Of a stretch of 64,000 nucleotides of DNA, positions 49,622 through 58,410 are shown piece after piece. Origin of the DNA: Saccharothrix longispora (GTDB taxonomy: Bacteria > Actinomycetota > Actinomycetes > Mycobacteriales > Pseudonocardiaceae). Below the pieces are notes generated by a model, which did no database searches, had not been told where the DNA came from, and saw nothing but the letters and a program-made list of their open reading frames with translations. A program made the translations under genes and the position numbers. Within the stretch, counting starts at the first letter, position 1. The number at the start of each line of letters is the position of its first letter. Where the stretch lies: contig NZ_NSDM01000014.1 of the NCBI RefSeq assembly GCF_030852425.1, positions 1 through 64,000 of the forward strand, in the 5' to 3' direction.

Positions 49622-50347
49622 GTGCCCAATGCCCGTGAAGAGCTGCGGACCAGGGGTTACGCCCGGGTACCCGCGGCCGAGTTGACGATCGACCCGGAAC
49701 TCCGCCGCTTCGAGGCCGACCTGGCCAAGGAGTGGGAGAACCTCGAAGTGGACCAGTACCTCAAGAACGGCGCCCGATTCCGGGAGCGGCGCTACGACCG
49801 CTTTCGCTACGTGCCCGCCACCGACTCGGTCCGACTGCGGCCGCACCGGCCCTACTTCCAGTCGGCCGAGGTGAACGACTACGGCGGCGGTATCGAGCGC
49901 TCGGTGCCCCCGTTGACCGCGACCACCGTGCAGAACCCACTGCTCCAGGCGTTGATCCGGTGGAACTTCGAGCACTTCCCGGTGGAGCCGGAACAATTGC
50001 ACCAGCCGTGGGACGTGCAGTGCCACCAGTTCCGCATCATCGGTCGGTCCGAGGAACTCGGCGAGCCGACGCCGGAGGGCCCGCACCGCGACGAGGTCCA
50101 CTTCGGCGCGATCCACCTGATGTCCCGGACGAACGCGTCCGGCGGTTTTTCGCAGGTCTACACGAAGGACCGGGAACTGGTCGCGGAGTTCCAGCTCCAG
50201 AACACCATGGACACGATGTTCTGGGCCGACGAGATGATCCTGCACGCGGTCACGCCGATCACCGTCGTGGACGACAGCACCCCGGCGGTCAGGGACGTGC
50301 TGATCATGGGTTACCGCTGCGACCCGACGCTCGGCGAGGACGACTGA
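49622..50347 (+). CDS. 2OG-Fe(II) dioxygenase family protein
   Basis: A 241-aa protein. The GTG at 49622 has GGAGGA 7 nt upstream. It resembles the bacterial 2OG-Fe dioxygenase family that includes isoleucine-4-hydroxylase: metal ligands are the HxD in GPHRDEVHFG and a distal His in MILHAVTPI, with ARG-type 2OG binding near VLIMGYRCDP. It probably hydroxylates an amino acid or a pathway intermediate. Here it is driven by its own SARP-type boxes. Confidence 0.82.
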   Translation: MPNAREELRTRGYARVPAAELTIDPELRRFEADLAKEWENLEVDQYLKNGARFRERRYDRFRYVPATDSVRLRPHRPYFQSAEVNDYGGGIERSVPPLTATTVQNPLLQALIRWNFEHFPVEPEQLHQPWDVQCHQFRIIGRSEELGEPTPEGPHRDEVHFGAIHLMSRTNASGGFSQVYTKDRELVAEFQLQNTMDTMFWADEMILHAVTPITVVDDSTPAVRDVLIMGYRCDPTLGEDD

Positions 50348-50389
50348 ACCGCCCGCCGGCGCGGCCGGCGGGCGGTGCGACCGGATCGG

Positions 50390-50620
50390 CTACCGCAGGG
50401 AGCCGGTCCGGTCGGGCGTCCCACCGGGCTCGGCCGCGGTCCCGGCGTCGGTCCCGAGGTCCGAGCCGGCTTCGGCTTCGGCTTCGGCGAGCAGGACCTC
50501 CAACCGCGCCAACGCCTCGTCGGCGGCCCGGGCGACGTCCAGGTCGTCCGGCGCGGCCCCGCACGCGGTGAACGACTCCACGACCCGCAGGCCCTGTTCC
50601 CCGATCTGCTGCTCAAGCAT
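50390..50620 (-). CDS. Small acidic helical protein
   Basis: A 76-aa protein with ATG at 50620 and AGGGG upstream, 35 bp downstream of the DUF2156 gene. Its N-terminal half (QQIGEQGLRVVESFTACG) and a coiled-coil-like LARLEVLLAEAEAEAGS are helical, and the tail is disordered. No family is recognised. Being co-transcribed with the DUF2156 protein it may be its partner, but this is only context. Confidence 0.5.
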   Translation of the reverse strand: MLEQQIGEQGLRVVESFTACGAAPDDLDVARAADEALARLEVLLAEAEAEAGSDLGTDAGTAAEPGGTPDRTGSLR

Positions 50621-50655
50621 CGGCACCCCTTCGGTGGCGCGGTCGGACGGCGGCG

Positions 50656-51648
50656 TCAGATGGCGTTGCACGCCCGGAAGACGTGCACCAGCGCGGGCAG
50701 GCTCGCGCCGTGCTGGAACGCGAGGTACTCGGGCAGCACCAGGCTCGGCGCCCACTTCTCCTTGTAGGCCAACTGGGTCCGCGACGGGTAGATGTGCTCG
50801 CCGTGCTCCCACAGGTGGTTGATGAACCAGTGGAAGGCCTTGCTGTAGCCCGGCAACCTCGGCGCGTCCAGCGAGGTGAACGGGGTGAAGCCGAAGTGCA
50901 GCCACTTCACGCCCTCCTCGCGGAAGGTGTCCAGGGCGGCCTTGTTGATCGCCTCCATCACACCCGGCGGCGAGTCGGGCTGCCGCCGGCTCAGGTCGTG
51001 CATCCACCCGGCCTGCGGTCCGTACACCGGCGCGTAGGACACGTACCCGACGAGGGTGCCCTCGCGCTCGGCGACGAACAGCCGGCGCAGGTGCTGGTAC
51101 GGCCCGCCGGTCTGGCCGACCAGGAACTCCAGCGGCTTGACGTCCGGCCCCTTGGTGCCGAGCCAGGCCGCGTCCAGCGCGCGGACCTGGTCCGCCCACT
51201 CCTCGTAGGGGGCCTCGCGGACCTCCAGGCCGGTGCGGATCGCCCGGGAGATCTTGTTGCGCAGGCGCATGAACCTCGTGCCCGCCAAAGAGAAGGTGTC
51301 CAGGTCCACCGCGTAGGAGGCGCCCATCTGGTTGATCGTGAAGCCCTCCGCCAGGTACGGCCCCGCGTCCGCGCCCTGGAGCTGGACGGCGACGATCTCC
51401 CGACCCTGCTCGGCGGCGAGCGCGACGAACCCGCGCAGCAGCGCGCCCGCGGCGTCCGGCGGCGCGAACGGGCCGCCGAACTGCACCAGGTACCGGCCGA
51501 CCGGCCGGTACACGATGAGGCCGGGCACCCCGGGCAGCCGGAAGTGCTCGTTGCCGGTGTTGAACGCGAAATAGGCGCTGGGATTGCCCGAATCGGCGTA
51601 CCGCCGAATCGTGTCCACCACGTCCGATTCCACTGACACTTCTGTCAT
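50656..51648 (-). CDS. DUF2156 / lysyl-PG synthase C-terminal-type transferase (VlmA-like)
   Basis: A 330-aa soluble protein with ATG at 51648. It has two GNAT-like modules as in the MprF catalytic domain (LPG_synthase_C/DUF2156): GVPGLIVYRPVGRYLVQFGG, RFMRLRNKISRAIRTGLEV, LFVAEREGTLVGYVSYAPVY, and KWLHFGFTPFTSL before YPSRTQLAYKEKW. This family moves aminoacyl groups from aminoacyl-tRNA to lipids. By recollection VlmA of valanimycin, which transfers Ser from Ser-tRNA to isobutylhydroxylamine, is of this type. The two tRNA-Ser-like genes at 56.0-56.2 kb would supply its donor. Confidence 0.75.
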   Translation of the reverse strand: MTEVSVESDVVDTIRRYADSGNPSAYFAFNTGNEHFRLPGVPGLIVYRPVGRYLVQFGGPFAPPDAAGALLRGFVALAAEQGREIVAVQLQGADAGPYLAEGFTINQMGASYAVDLDTFSLAGTRFMRLRNKISRAIRTGLEVREAPYEEWADQVRALDAAWLGTKGPDVKPLEFLVGQTGGPYQHLRRLFVAEREGTLVGYVSYAPVYGPQAGWMHDLSRRQPDSPPGVMEAINKAALDTFREEGVKWLHFGFTPFTSLDAPRLPGYSKAFHWFINHLWEHGEHIYPSRTQLAYKEKWAPSLVLPEYLAFQHGASLPALVHVFRACNAI

Positions 51649-51787
51649 GACGGCATCCAAACTCGCCCGTGGCGGTCGTCAGCTGCGTTCGCCTCGTTTA
51701 TCGCACGAGTTCCGCGCCACCGCAAGAGCTGATCGCGCGCAGTCAGCACGCGGTCAGCAGCCACCTCCCCCATTGACCGTCAAAGCA

Positions 51788-51832
51788 GGTCAGAACGGTG
51801 TCAGGGTCAGGTCAGCGCCAGGCTGCCAGGCT
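51788..51832 (+). promoter_or_regulatory. SARP-type promoter of the dehydrogenase-membrane-VlmB operon
   Basis: GGTCAGA (51788-51794), TGTCAGG (51799-51805) and GGTCAGC (51810-51816) form an 11-bp-period triple repeat. A weak -10 CAGGCT lies at 51827-51832. A second pair, AGTCAGC (51741) and GGTCAGC (51752), lies 36 bp upstream. Confidence 0.65.
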
Positions 51833-51907
51833 GGGTCGCGAGACGTGCAGCGCCCTTGGCGCACCATTGCGTCGCCTATTCGGCCCTCTCGCGTGAAAGG
51901 CACGGCA

Positions 51908-53047
51908 ATGCGTTCTCTGGAAACCGCACGGGAGGCCTGTGAGCGCTTCCACCCCGGACTGCTCGGCACTCTGGAGAGCTTGCCGATGACAGAGCGGGAG
52001 GCCGCCGACAGCCCGGTGGTCGAGATGTACCGGAAACACTCCGGTCCCGGTCTGCTGGTGCCCTCGCAGTACGGCGGCGCGGCGGCCGGACCGCTGGAGG
52101 CGACCAGGGTGCAGCGCGGCCTGGCCTCCGTGTCCCCGTCCCTCGGCGTCGCCACGGTCATGCACCACTTCACCGTGGCGATGCTGTTCAGCCTCGCGCA
52201 GACCGCGGAGCGGCTCACCGCCACGCAGTTCGCGCTGCTGTCCTCGGTGGCGGGCGACCGGCTGCTGCTGGCGTCCGGCTGGGCCGAGGGCCGCACCGAC
52301 CAGAACATCCTCGCCCCGGCCGTCGTCGCCGAACCGGTCGAGGACGGCTACCGGGTCAACGGCTCGAAGAAGCCGTGCAGCCTGTCGCTGTCGATGGACG
52401 TGCTCACGGCCAGCGTCAACCTCACCGACTCCGACGGCTGGTCCGGCCTGGCGCTGCTGCTGATCCGGGCCGACTCGCCCGGCATCGACGTCGCGCCGTT
52501 CTGGACCACGCCGATCCTGGCCGCCTCGCAGAGCCACGAGGTCCGGCTGACCGACGTGCACGTGCCGCGGAGCATGGTCATCCGCAGCACGCTGGAGGAC
52601 CAGCAGAGCCTGGACGACCTCCAGCGGGCCGGGTTCACCTGGTTCGAGCTGCTGACGTCGGCCGCCTACGTCGGCGCGGCCTCGTCCCTGGTGGACACCG
52701 TGCTGTCGCGCAAGCGCGGCAGCGACAGCGACCGCGGCGCGCTCGCGGTCCGCATGGAGGCGGCCGTCGACCTGGTCGAGGGCGCGGCCCGCGCCCTGGA
52801 GGACGGCGTGACCGACGACGAGGCCGTGGCGAAGGTGCTGGTGGCCCGGTACGCGTCGCAGGACCTGCTCTCCAGCACGGTGGCGCAGGCCGTGGAGATG
52901 CTCGGCGGCATCGCGTTCATCCGCTCGCCGGAGGTGGCCTACCTCGCGTCCGCGGTGCACGCGCTGGCGTTCCACCCGCCTTCGCGCGGCAGCGTGGCGG
53001 CGCAGTTGGCCGACTACTTCGCCGGCAACCCGCTCCACCTGTCCTGA
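51908..53047 (+). CDS. Acyl-CoA dehydrogenase-like flavoprotein
   Basis: A 379-aa protein with ATG at 51908. It has the ACAD fold: N-terminal helical domain (HSGPGLLVPSQYGGAAAGPL), the beta domain (LLASGWAEGRTDQNIL, then a strand to NGSKKPCSL) and the C-terminal helical domain with AQAVEMLGGIAFIRSPEVAY. Such enzymes oxidise acyl-CoA/ACP, or act as flavin monooxygenases or N-hydroxylases in natural-product pathways. It leads the operon that also encodes the membrane and VlmB-like proteins. Confidence 0.82.
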   Translation: MRSLETAREACERFHPGLLGTLESLPMTEREAADSPVVEMYRKHSGPGLLVPSQYGGAAAGPLEATRVQRGLASVSPSLGVATVMHHFTVAMLFSLAQTAERLTATQFALLSSVAGDRLLLASGWAEGRTDQNILAPAVVAEPVEDGYRVNGSKKPCSLSLSMDVLTASVNLTDSDGWSGLALLLIRADSPGIDVAPFWTTPILAASQSHEVRLTDVHVPRSMVIRSTLEDQQSLDDLQRAGFTWFELLTSAAYVGAASSLVDTVLSRKRGSDSDRGALAVRMEAAVDLVEGAARALEDGVTDDEAVAKVLVARYASQDLLSSTVAQAVEMLGGIAFIRSPEVAYLASAVHALAFHPPSRGSVAAQLADYFAGNPLHLS

Positions 53048-53089
53048 TCACCGCAGACCACCACCACGAGGTCGTGGAAGGGCGCAGCC

Positions 53090-53602
53090 ATGGACATCAA
53101 GAACCCCTACGAGTCGCCGACCACCTTCGCCCTGCACCGGGCGGAGTACCTGGTGGCGTTCGCCATCACGATCGTGCTGATGATCGTGCACTTCACCGAG
53201 ATCAACTGGATCGCGGCGATCGGCCTGTTCCTCTACATCGACGTGTTCGGCTACATCCCCGGCGCGATCGCGTACCGGCGCAGCAAGGACGGTCGCATCC
53301 CGAAGTTCTACTACGTCCTCTACAACACCATGCACAGCTTCATCACGTGCGGTGTCGTGGTGGGCCTGTGGATGCTGATCTTCGGCCCGGAGTGGGCGCT
53401 GCTGGCCGTCGCGTTCCACGTCTTCGGCGACCGCGGCGTGTTCGGCAACTTCCTCAAGCCGTTCGGCCTGCCGTTCGAGCCGGAGGACAGCCCCCGCTAC
53501 CAGCAACTGGTGGACATGATGCGCCGCCGGTCGCAGTCCGACCGGGTGCCCGCGCCGCTGGAGGACGACGTCGCCCCGCTGCCGGCCCAGGCCACCCACT
53601 GA
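53090..53602 (+). CDS. Small integral membrane protein, possible VlmO-type N-N bond enzyme
   Basis: A 170-aa protein with ATG at 53090 and GGAAGGG upstream. It has four hydrophobic stretches (about 22-40, 42-60, 80-105, 105-122) with conserved-looking polar residues within or near membrane: LYNTMHSFITCG, AVAFHVFGDRGVFGNF. Valanimycin work (recalled) places the N-N bond-forming rearrangement of the O-seryl-hydroxylamine in the membrane protein VlmO. Size and neighbourhood (VlmB-like next) agree, but sequence identity to VlmO was not checked. Confidence 0.55.
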   Translation: MDIKNPYESPTTFALHRAEYLVAFAITIVLMIVHFTEINWIAAIGLFLYIDVFGYIPGAIAYRRSKDGRIPKFYYVLYNTMHSFITCGVVVGLWMLIFGPEWALLAVAFHVFGDRGVFGNFLKPFGLPFEPEDSPRYQQLVDMMRRRSQSDRVPAPLEDDVAPLPAQATH

Positions 53603-53723
53603 TCCACCCGACCGCGCCCGCACCGGGCCGGCACCACGAGCGCGGGTCGACGGGCTTCGCCTGTCGGCCCGCGTCGCGTGCGGGCGGTCGTCCACGCAGT
53701 CCACACCACCGCGGAAGGAAGAC

Positions 53724-54713
53724 ATGACTATCGACGTACCGGTCGAAGCCGACTGGGACCGGGCGCCCAACCTGCTCGACGGCGCCCAGGAGCTCACGAT
53801 GTCGGCCGAGCAGTGCGACCTGGCGTACTGGCTGACCGCCGTGGCGCAGGGAACCCTGCGCGGCCGCGCCGATCGCGGCCACTCGACCACCACCCCCGAC
53901 TACATGCGCGAGCCCGGCCCCCTGCGGGAGGCGCTGGTGCTCGAACTGGGCAACCGCTCCATCGCCGAGGCGCGGGCGGTGCGGGTGCTGTCGAACTACG
54001 TCATCGCCGCGCCGGGGATCGCCGAGCTGGAGTTCTTCACCACCCAGGTGGTCGACGAGGCCCGGCACGCGATGATCTTCCGGCGGCACCTGCTCGAACT
54101 CGGCGTGCCGGAGGACAAGCTGCACGCCCTGATCGACGAGCAGGGCGCCGACTACACCGAACGCGTGCTCGACCCGATCGCCGACTTCGCCACCGGCGTG
54201 GTGCGCGACGAGGGCGACTTCATCGGCGCGGTCGCGGTGTTCACCATCGTCATCGAGGGCGTCCTGGCGCCCGCGGCCGAGCTCAGCGAGCGCAAGTGGA
54301 CGCTGCTGGACCCGGCCGCCGCGGAGATCGCGCGCGGCGCGTCGATCGACGAGATCCGCCACCTCGCGGTGGGCAGCGACATCGTCCGCAAGCACCTGAT
54401 CCGGCACCCCGAGTACCGGCCGCGGCTCATCGAGCTGGTGCGGCGCGGCAAGGCGCTGTGGGACGAGCTGCCGGTGGACGAGTTCGTGCTGCACCGGGAG
54501 GAGTTGTTCCAGGAGGGGATGGCCGCCCACGCGGACCTGCTGCGCGACTACGAGGTGTTCCCCGGCCGCAAGCTGCTGGAGACCACGCCGCAGGAGCGCT
54601 ACGACCTGGCCGAGCAGTGGACCGACGACATGGCCGAGGTCCGCCTGCCGTACATGGGCGTGCCGGAGGCGGTCGAGCTGATCCGCACCATGCCGGTGAA
54701 GCAGCACCGCTGA
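53724..54713 (+). CDS. VlmB-like ferritin-type diiron protein
   Basis: A 329-aa protein with ATG at 53724 (GGAAGG upstream). A four-helix bundle carries diiron ligand motifs: NRSIAEARAV (Glu), VVDEARHAM (ExxH), the VIEGVL Glu and SIDEIRHLA (second ExxH). It matches the proteins named VlmB-like in actinomycete genomes. In the valanimycin pathway (recalled), VlmB oxidises a hydrazine intermediate to the azoxy group using O2. It is in an operon with the dehydrogenase-like and membrane proteins. Confidence 0.75.
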   Translation: MTIDVPVEADWDRAPNLLDGAQELTMSAEQCDLAYWLTAVAQGTLRGRADRGHSTTTPDYMREPGPLREALVLELGNRSIAEARAVRVLSNYVIAAPGIAELEFFTTQVVDEARHAMIFRRHLLELGVPEDKLHALIDEQGADYTERVLDPIADFATGVVRDEGDFIGAVAVFTIVIEGVLAPAAELSERKWTLLDPAAAEIARGASIDEIRHLAVGSDIVRKHLIRHPEYRPRLIELVRRGKALWDELPVDEFVLHREELFQEGMAAHADLLRDYEVFPGRKLLETTPQERYDLAEQWTDDMAEVRLPYMGVPEAVELIRTMPVKQHR

Positions 54714-54735
54714 GCGGCGGAGGACCCGGGGAACC

Positions 54736-54776
54736 GGAAAGCCACGAGCCGCCGGTGCGGGCGGCTCGTGGCTTCC
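54736..54776 (+). terminator. Terminator after the VlmB-like operon
   Basis: GCCACGAGCCGCC (54741-54753) pairs with GGCGGCTCGTGGC (54760-54772), extended outside by GGAA/TTCC with one bulged A. It lies 22 bp past the stop. Confidence 0.75.
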
Positions 54777-54838
54777 GGCCGTCGTCCGGCCCGGGTCGCG
54801 CGTGGGTGCGCGTGCTCCCCGGGCCGGACGGCGGGAAA

Positions 54839-54876
54839 GGTCCGGCCCGCGGCGGTTTGCTGCCGCGGGCCGGACC
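54839..54876 (-). terminator. Terminator of the tRNA-diiron oxygenase operon
   Basis: A perfect 15-bp stem, GGTCCGGCCCGCGGC (54839-54853) with GCCGCGGGCCGGACC (54862-54876), lies 18 bp downstream of the minus-strand stop at 54895. A further inverted repeat (GTCCGGCCCGGG/CCCGGGCCGGAC) lies between the two terminators. Confidence 0.75.
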
Positions 54877-54894
54877 GGGACGGGGTGCCGGCTG

Positions 54895-55950
54895 TCAGGC
54901 CTTGGCCGTGACGCGGGCGTAGGACAGGCGCTCGTCGAGGTGGCGGGCCGAGGAGTTCACCCGCCACAGCGCACCGCGGGCGATGCCGCGGCGCATGTAC
55001 TCCGAGGTCGCGGCGGGCAGCACCACGTTGTGGAACCACCCGGCGGCGTGCTGGGAGTCGATGGTCACGTGCAACCGGTGGTAGGTGATGCCGACCTCGG
55101 GCAGGCCGAGCCGCTCCCACGCGCGGATGACGTTGAGGAAGCGGTCCGGGACCAGCCACTCGGTCATGCCGAGGTAGCCCACGGCCTCCGGGTAGAGGTT
55201 GCGGTAGCGGCACAGCATCACGGCGAGGTTGCCGGAGAGCAGGTCGCTGCCGGTGAGCAGGTGCTCGACCTCGTCGAGGCGGACGTCGAACACCTCGTAG
55301 ATCTTGTTGAACAGGTGGGTGTGGACCTCGGCCGGGTCGCCGTTGCCCATCTCGTCCCAGAAGTTGTTCGCGATCTCCATCTTCGCCTGGCCGGACGTGC
55401 CGACCTGCATCATGGCGAGGAAGTCGTCGAACCGGCCGTCGACCAGGGACTCCTGGATGACGTACGTCCGCAGGTCGTCGTGCCCGGCGGACTGGTTGAT
55501 GAACTCGGTGTAGTAGGGGTGCTTGAAGGCGCGGTGGCCCCGCACGATGCCCTTGAGCCAGGACAGGTACTCCCGGGGCTCGGTGGGCGCGGAGTCGAGG
55601 AAGCCCGGTTCGATCCACCGGTTCTCCGAGGCGATGGTGGCGACCTCCAGCGACCGGGTGACCTCGTGCAGCACCCGCGACCCCTCGGCCGTCGGCGACT
55701 CCGGGATCTGCATGACCGTCTGGTAGATGCGCGAGAGCAGCAGCTGCTGCAGGTAGTACGCGTCGTCGTCCCCGGACTCGGCGTCGCCGTTCAGCCGGTC
55801 GACCGCCGCCACCACGCGGGCCTGTTCGGGCGCGAGCTTCGCGTCCACCTCGTCCGCCGGACGCGTGAGCCAGGAGGTCACCTCGTCGACGACCGCCCGG
55901 TGGTCGACCGGGTCGCCGACCGCCACGTCAGGAGTATCGATGCTGGGCAC
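54895..55950 (-). CDS. Heme-oxygenase-like diiron oxygenase
   Basis: A 351-aa protein with GTG at 55950 (GGAG 5 nt upstream). It belongs to the iron-containing redox enzyme (heme-oxygenase-like diiron, HDO) family, related to SznF's N-oxygenase domain, UndA and BesC. Likely ligand helices are YVIQESLVDGRFDDF (Glu), EIANNFWDEMGNGDPAEVHT (Glu/Asp/His) and HRLHVTIDSQHAAGW (Asp/His). In this cluster it could N-oxidise an amine to the hydroxylamine. It is the only protein gene transcribed downstream of the two tRNA-like genes, 70 bp after the second. Confidence 0.8.
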   Translation of the reverse strand: MPSIDTPDVAVGDPVDHRAVVDEVTSWLTRPADEVDAKLAPEQARVVAAVDRLNGDAESGDDDAYYLQQLLLSRIYQTVMQIPESPTAEGSRVLHEVTRSLEVATIASENRWIEPGFLDSAPTEPREYLSWLKGIVRGHRAFKHPYYTEFINQSAGHDDLRTYVIQESLVDGRFDDFLAMMQVGTSGQAKMEIANNFWDEMGNGDPAEVHTHLFNKIYEVFDVRLDEVEHLLTGSDLLSGNLAVMLCRYRNLYPEAVGYLGMTEWLVPDRFLNVIRAWERLGLPEVGITYHRLHVTIDSQHAAGWFHNVVLPAATSEYMRRGIARGALWRVNSSARHLDERLSYARVTAKA

Positions 55951-56019
55951 CGCATCTCCGTTTCTGTAGTAAACCGGATCGGATTGGGCACGATCGGCCG
56001 CGCCGCCCGTGCCGGACGT

Positions 56020-56103
<84 letters not shown>

Positions 56104-56122
56104 CGACTTACCGGGCGAAAGG

Positions 56123-56208
<86 letters not shown>

Positions 56209-56249
56209 CGACTTGCTTCCGCTTCGTCGTTCTCCCTTTCGCTGTCACC

Positions 56250-56294
56250 ACCTTACGACACGGGTCCTGACGCGTTCCTGATCTGGCGCTGAGC
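56250..56294 (-). promoter_or_regulatory. SARP-type promoter of the tRNA-HDO operon
   Basis: On the minus strand GCTCAGC (56294-56288), GATCAGG (56283-56277) and CGTCAGG (56272-56266) repeat every 11 bp. TAAGGT (56255-56250) is a good -10. The predicted start lies about 35 nt before the first tRNA-like gene. The boxes match those before the other cluster operons. Confidence 0.65.
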
Positions 56295-56323
56295 CGAGCC
56301 GGCGATCCGCCGCGGCAGTCCCG

Positions 56324-56356
56324 CATCAGCGTGGAATCAGCGACCTCTGGGATGCT
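56324..56356 (+). promoter_or_regulatory. SARP-type promoter of the cupin gene
   Basis: CATCAGC (56324-56330) and AATCAGC (56335-56341) are 11 bp apart. A candidate -10 GATGCT (56351-56356) follows. Confidence 0.5.
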
Positions 56357-56389
56357 CGTGAGCGAGCGTCCGATTCGAAGGAGAAGAAC

Positions 56390-56770
56390 TTGAGCGACGA
56401 GTCACGCAAGATTGCAGTCCAGCGGCTGTACCACGACGAGTCCGGTGAGTCGCACTTCGTCGACGAGATGCTGGAGGTGGTCGCGCAGGACTTCGCGCCG
56501 CCCGCGCCGCCGTTCTACGTCTCCGCCGGCGTGCCCGCGAAGCAGGTGGTCTACCTGTTCCTCCCGGCCGGTTACGTGGGCGACTTCCACCCGGCCCCGC
56601 GGCGCCAGATCATGACGCTGATCAGCGGCGACCTGGAGTCCCGGGTGAGCGACGGCGAGTCGCGCCGGTTCATCCCCGGAAACACCATGCTGGTGGAGGA
56701 CACCGAGGGCAAGGGTCACTGGACGAAGGCGCACAGCGACTGCACCATGATCGTGTCCCAGCTCGAGTGA
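56390..56770 (+). CDS. Small cupin protein
   Basis: A 126-aa protein. The start is a TTG at 56390 with AAGGAG 6 nt upstream, the best ribosome site in the region. A single cupin beta-barrel is present: GYVGDFHPAPRRQIMTLISG with the first-motif His, then FIPGNTMLVEDTEGKGHWTK. The His set is reduced (one His in motif 1, one in motif 2), so metal binding is uncertain. In N-N pathways cupins act with tRNA-synthetase-like or hydroxylamine enzymes. Here its partner is unknown. Confidence 0.75.
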   Translation: MSDESRKIAVQRLYHDESGESHFVDEMLEVVAQDFAPPAPPFYVSAGVPAKQVVYLFLPAGYVGDFHPAPRRQIMTLISGDLESRVSDGESRRFIPGNTMLVEDTEGKGHWTKAHSDCTMIVSQLE

Positions 56771-56875
56771 CGATTCCCCGCGATCCACCTCCTCGGCGCT
56801 CGCGACCGATGGCCCCGGCTGTCGGCAGCGAGTGCCTTGGTGTTTCCGGAGTAATTCGCGAACAGGCCCGACAAT

Positions 56876-56908
56876 GGTCAGGTCCCGGTCAGCGCCACTG
56901 CCTATCGT
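56876..56908 (+). promoter_or_regulatory. SARP-type promoter of the decarboxylase gene
   Basis: GGTCAGG (56876-56882) and GGTCAGC (56887-56893) are 11 bp apart and 9 bp upstream of TATCGT (56903-56908). The -10 lies 7 nt before the GTG start, so the mRNA is probably leaderless. Confidence 0.7.
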
Positions 56909-56915
56909 GTAGTTC

Positions 56916-58334
56916 GTGACCAATATCGAACGAGCGCCACTCGACCTGGCCTATCGGCAGGCAGTGGACTACCTGACCGGGTTGCGGGAACGGCCGGTGG
57001 GCGCCACGGCTGGTCTCGACGAACTCATCGAACTGCTCGGCGGCCCCATGCCGGAAAACTCCCTGCCCGCGGTCGACACGATCAAGCTGCTGGGCGAGGC
57101 CGTCGAGCGCGGGGGAATTCCGGCGGCGTCCGGTCCGCGATTCTTCGGCTACGTCACCGGCGGCACGCTGCCGGTCGCGGTGGCGGCCGACTGGCTGGTC
57201 GCCGCCTGGGACCAGACCGCCAGCCTGTACAACCTCTCCCCCGCCATCTCGGTCGCCGAGCACGTCGCCGGCGATTGGCTGGTCGACCTCTTCGGGCTGC
57301 CTCCGGGCACCTCGGTGGGGTTCCCGACCGGCTGCACGATGGCCCACCTGACCGCGCTCGCCGCGGCGCGCAACCACCTGCTGGGCCAGCGCGGCTGGGA
57401 CGTGGAGAAGCACGGCCTGCGCGAAGCGCCGGAGATCGAGGTGATCGCCGGGGCGCAGCACCACATGACCATCGACCTCGCCCTGCGGTACCTCGGGTTC
57501 GGCTCGGGCCGGGTCCGCGTCGTGCCGGTGGACGAGCGGGGCCGGATGCGCGTCGACGAGCTGGCGCGCGTGCTGGCCGACTGCGCGTCGCCGCCGATCG
57601 TGTGCGCGCAGATCGGCGACGTGAACTCCGGCGCCATCGACCCGGTGGGCGAGATCTGCGACCTGGCGCACCGGTACGGCGCGTGGGTGCACGTGGACGG
57701 CGCGTTCGGGCTGTGGGCGGCGGCGAGCCCGTCGCTGCGCCCGCTGGTCGAGGGGGTGGAGCGGGCCGACTCGTGGGCGTGCGACGCGCACAAGTGGCTC
57801 AACGTGCCCTACGACTGCGGCATCGTCTTCGTGACGCGGCCGGACGCGCACCGGGCGGCGATGCTGAACGAGCGCGCCGGCTACCTGCCCGCCGAGCGGC
57901 CGGGCGAGCGCGACGCCATCGAGTGGGTGCCGGACTTCTCCCGCCGCGCGCGGAGCCTGCCGGTCTGGGCGGCGCTGCGCACGCTGGGCAAGGCGGGGGT
58001 CGCGGACCTGGTCGACCGCTGCTGCGCGCTCACCCGCCGGTTCGCCGAGCAGTTGGCCGGGATCGAGGGCGTGGAGCTGCTCAACGACGTGGTGCTGAAC
58101 CAGGTCATGGTGCGGTTCGGCGACGACGACGCGGTCACCCGGGACGTGATCGCCCGCGTGCAGGCGAGCGGCGAGTGCTGGTTCGGCGGCACGGTCTGGT
58201 ACGGCAGGGCGGCCATGCGCGTGTCCGTGGTGTCGTGGCGGACCACGGAGGACGACGTCGACCGCTCGGTCAAGGTGATCAGGACCGCGGTCGCCGCGGC
58301 GGCGGGCGCGGAGCACGACCGCCGCGCCGGCTGA
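56916..58334 (+). CDS. PLP-dependent group II decarboxylase
   Basis: A 472-aa fold-type I PLP enzyme of the aromatic/glutamate decarboxylase family. Visible features are GFPTGCTMAHLTAL (cofactor phosphate), QHHMTIDLALRYLGFG, HVDGAFGLWA (pyridine-N Asp) and the Schiff-base lysine in CDAHKWLNVPYD near residue 290. The start is the GTG at 56916. It probably makes an amine from an amino acid. In an azoxy-type pathway this amine would be N-oxidised to the hydroxylamine acceptor. Confidence 0.88.
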   Translation: MTNIERAPLDLAYRQAVDYLTGLRERPVGATAGLDELIELLGGPMPENSLPAVDTIKLLGEAVERGGIPAASGPRFFGYVTGGTLPVAVAADWLVAAWDQTASLYNLSPAISVAEHVAGDWLVDLFGLPPGTSVGFPTGCTMAHLTALAAARNHLLGQRGWDVEKHGLREAPEIEVIAGAQHHMTIDLALRYLGFGSGRVRVVPVDERGRMRVDELARVLADCASPPIVCAQIGDVNSGAIDPVGEICDLAHRYGAWVHVDGAFGLWAAASPSLRPLVEGVERADSWACDAHKWLNVPYDCGIVFVTRPDAHRAAMLNERAGYLPAERPGERDAIEWVPDFSRRARSLPVWAALRTLGKAGVADLVDRCCALTRRFAEQLAGIEGVELLNDVVLNQVMVRFGDDDAVTRDVIARVQASGECWFGGTVWYGRAAMRVSVVSWRTTEDDVDRSVKVIRTAVAAAAGAEHDRRAG

Positions 58335-58343
58335 CCCCCTCGG

Positions 58344-58388
58344 AAACGACGTCCGCGCCACCCACCGGACCGGTGGGTGGCGCGGACG
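58344..58388. terminator. Bidirectional terminator between decarboxylase and SARP genes
   Basis: A 45-bp palindrome centred on 58366 gives a stem of up to 22 bp (CGACGTCCGCGCCACCCACC and its complement). It lies 10 bp after the decarboxylase stop and 23 bp from the convergent SARP stop. Confidence 0.8.
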
Positions 58389-58410
58389 TCGGGCGTCGGC
58401 CCTCCCGGCC

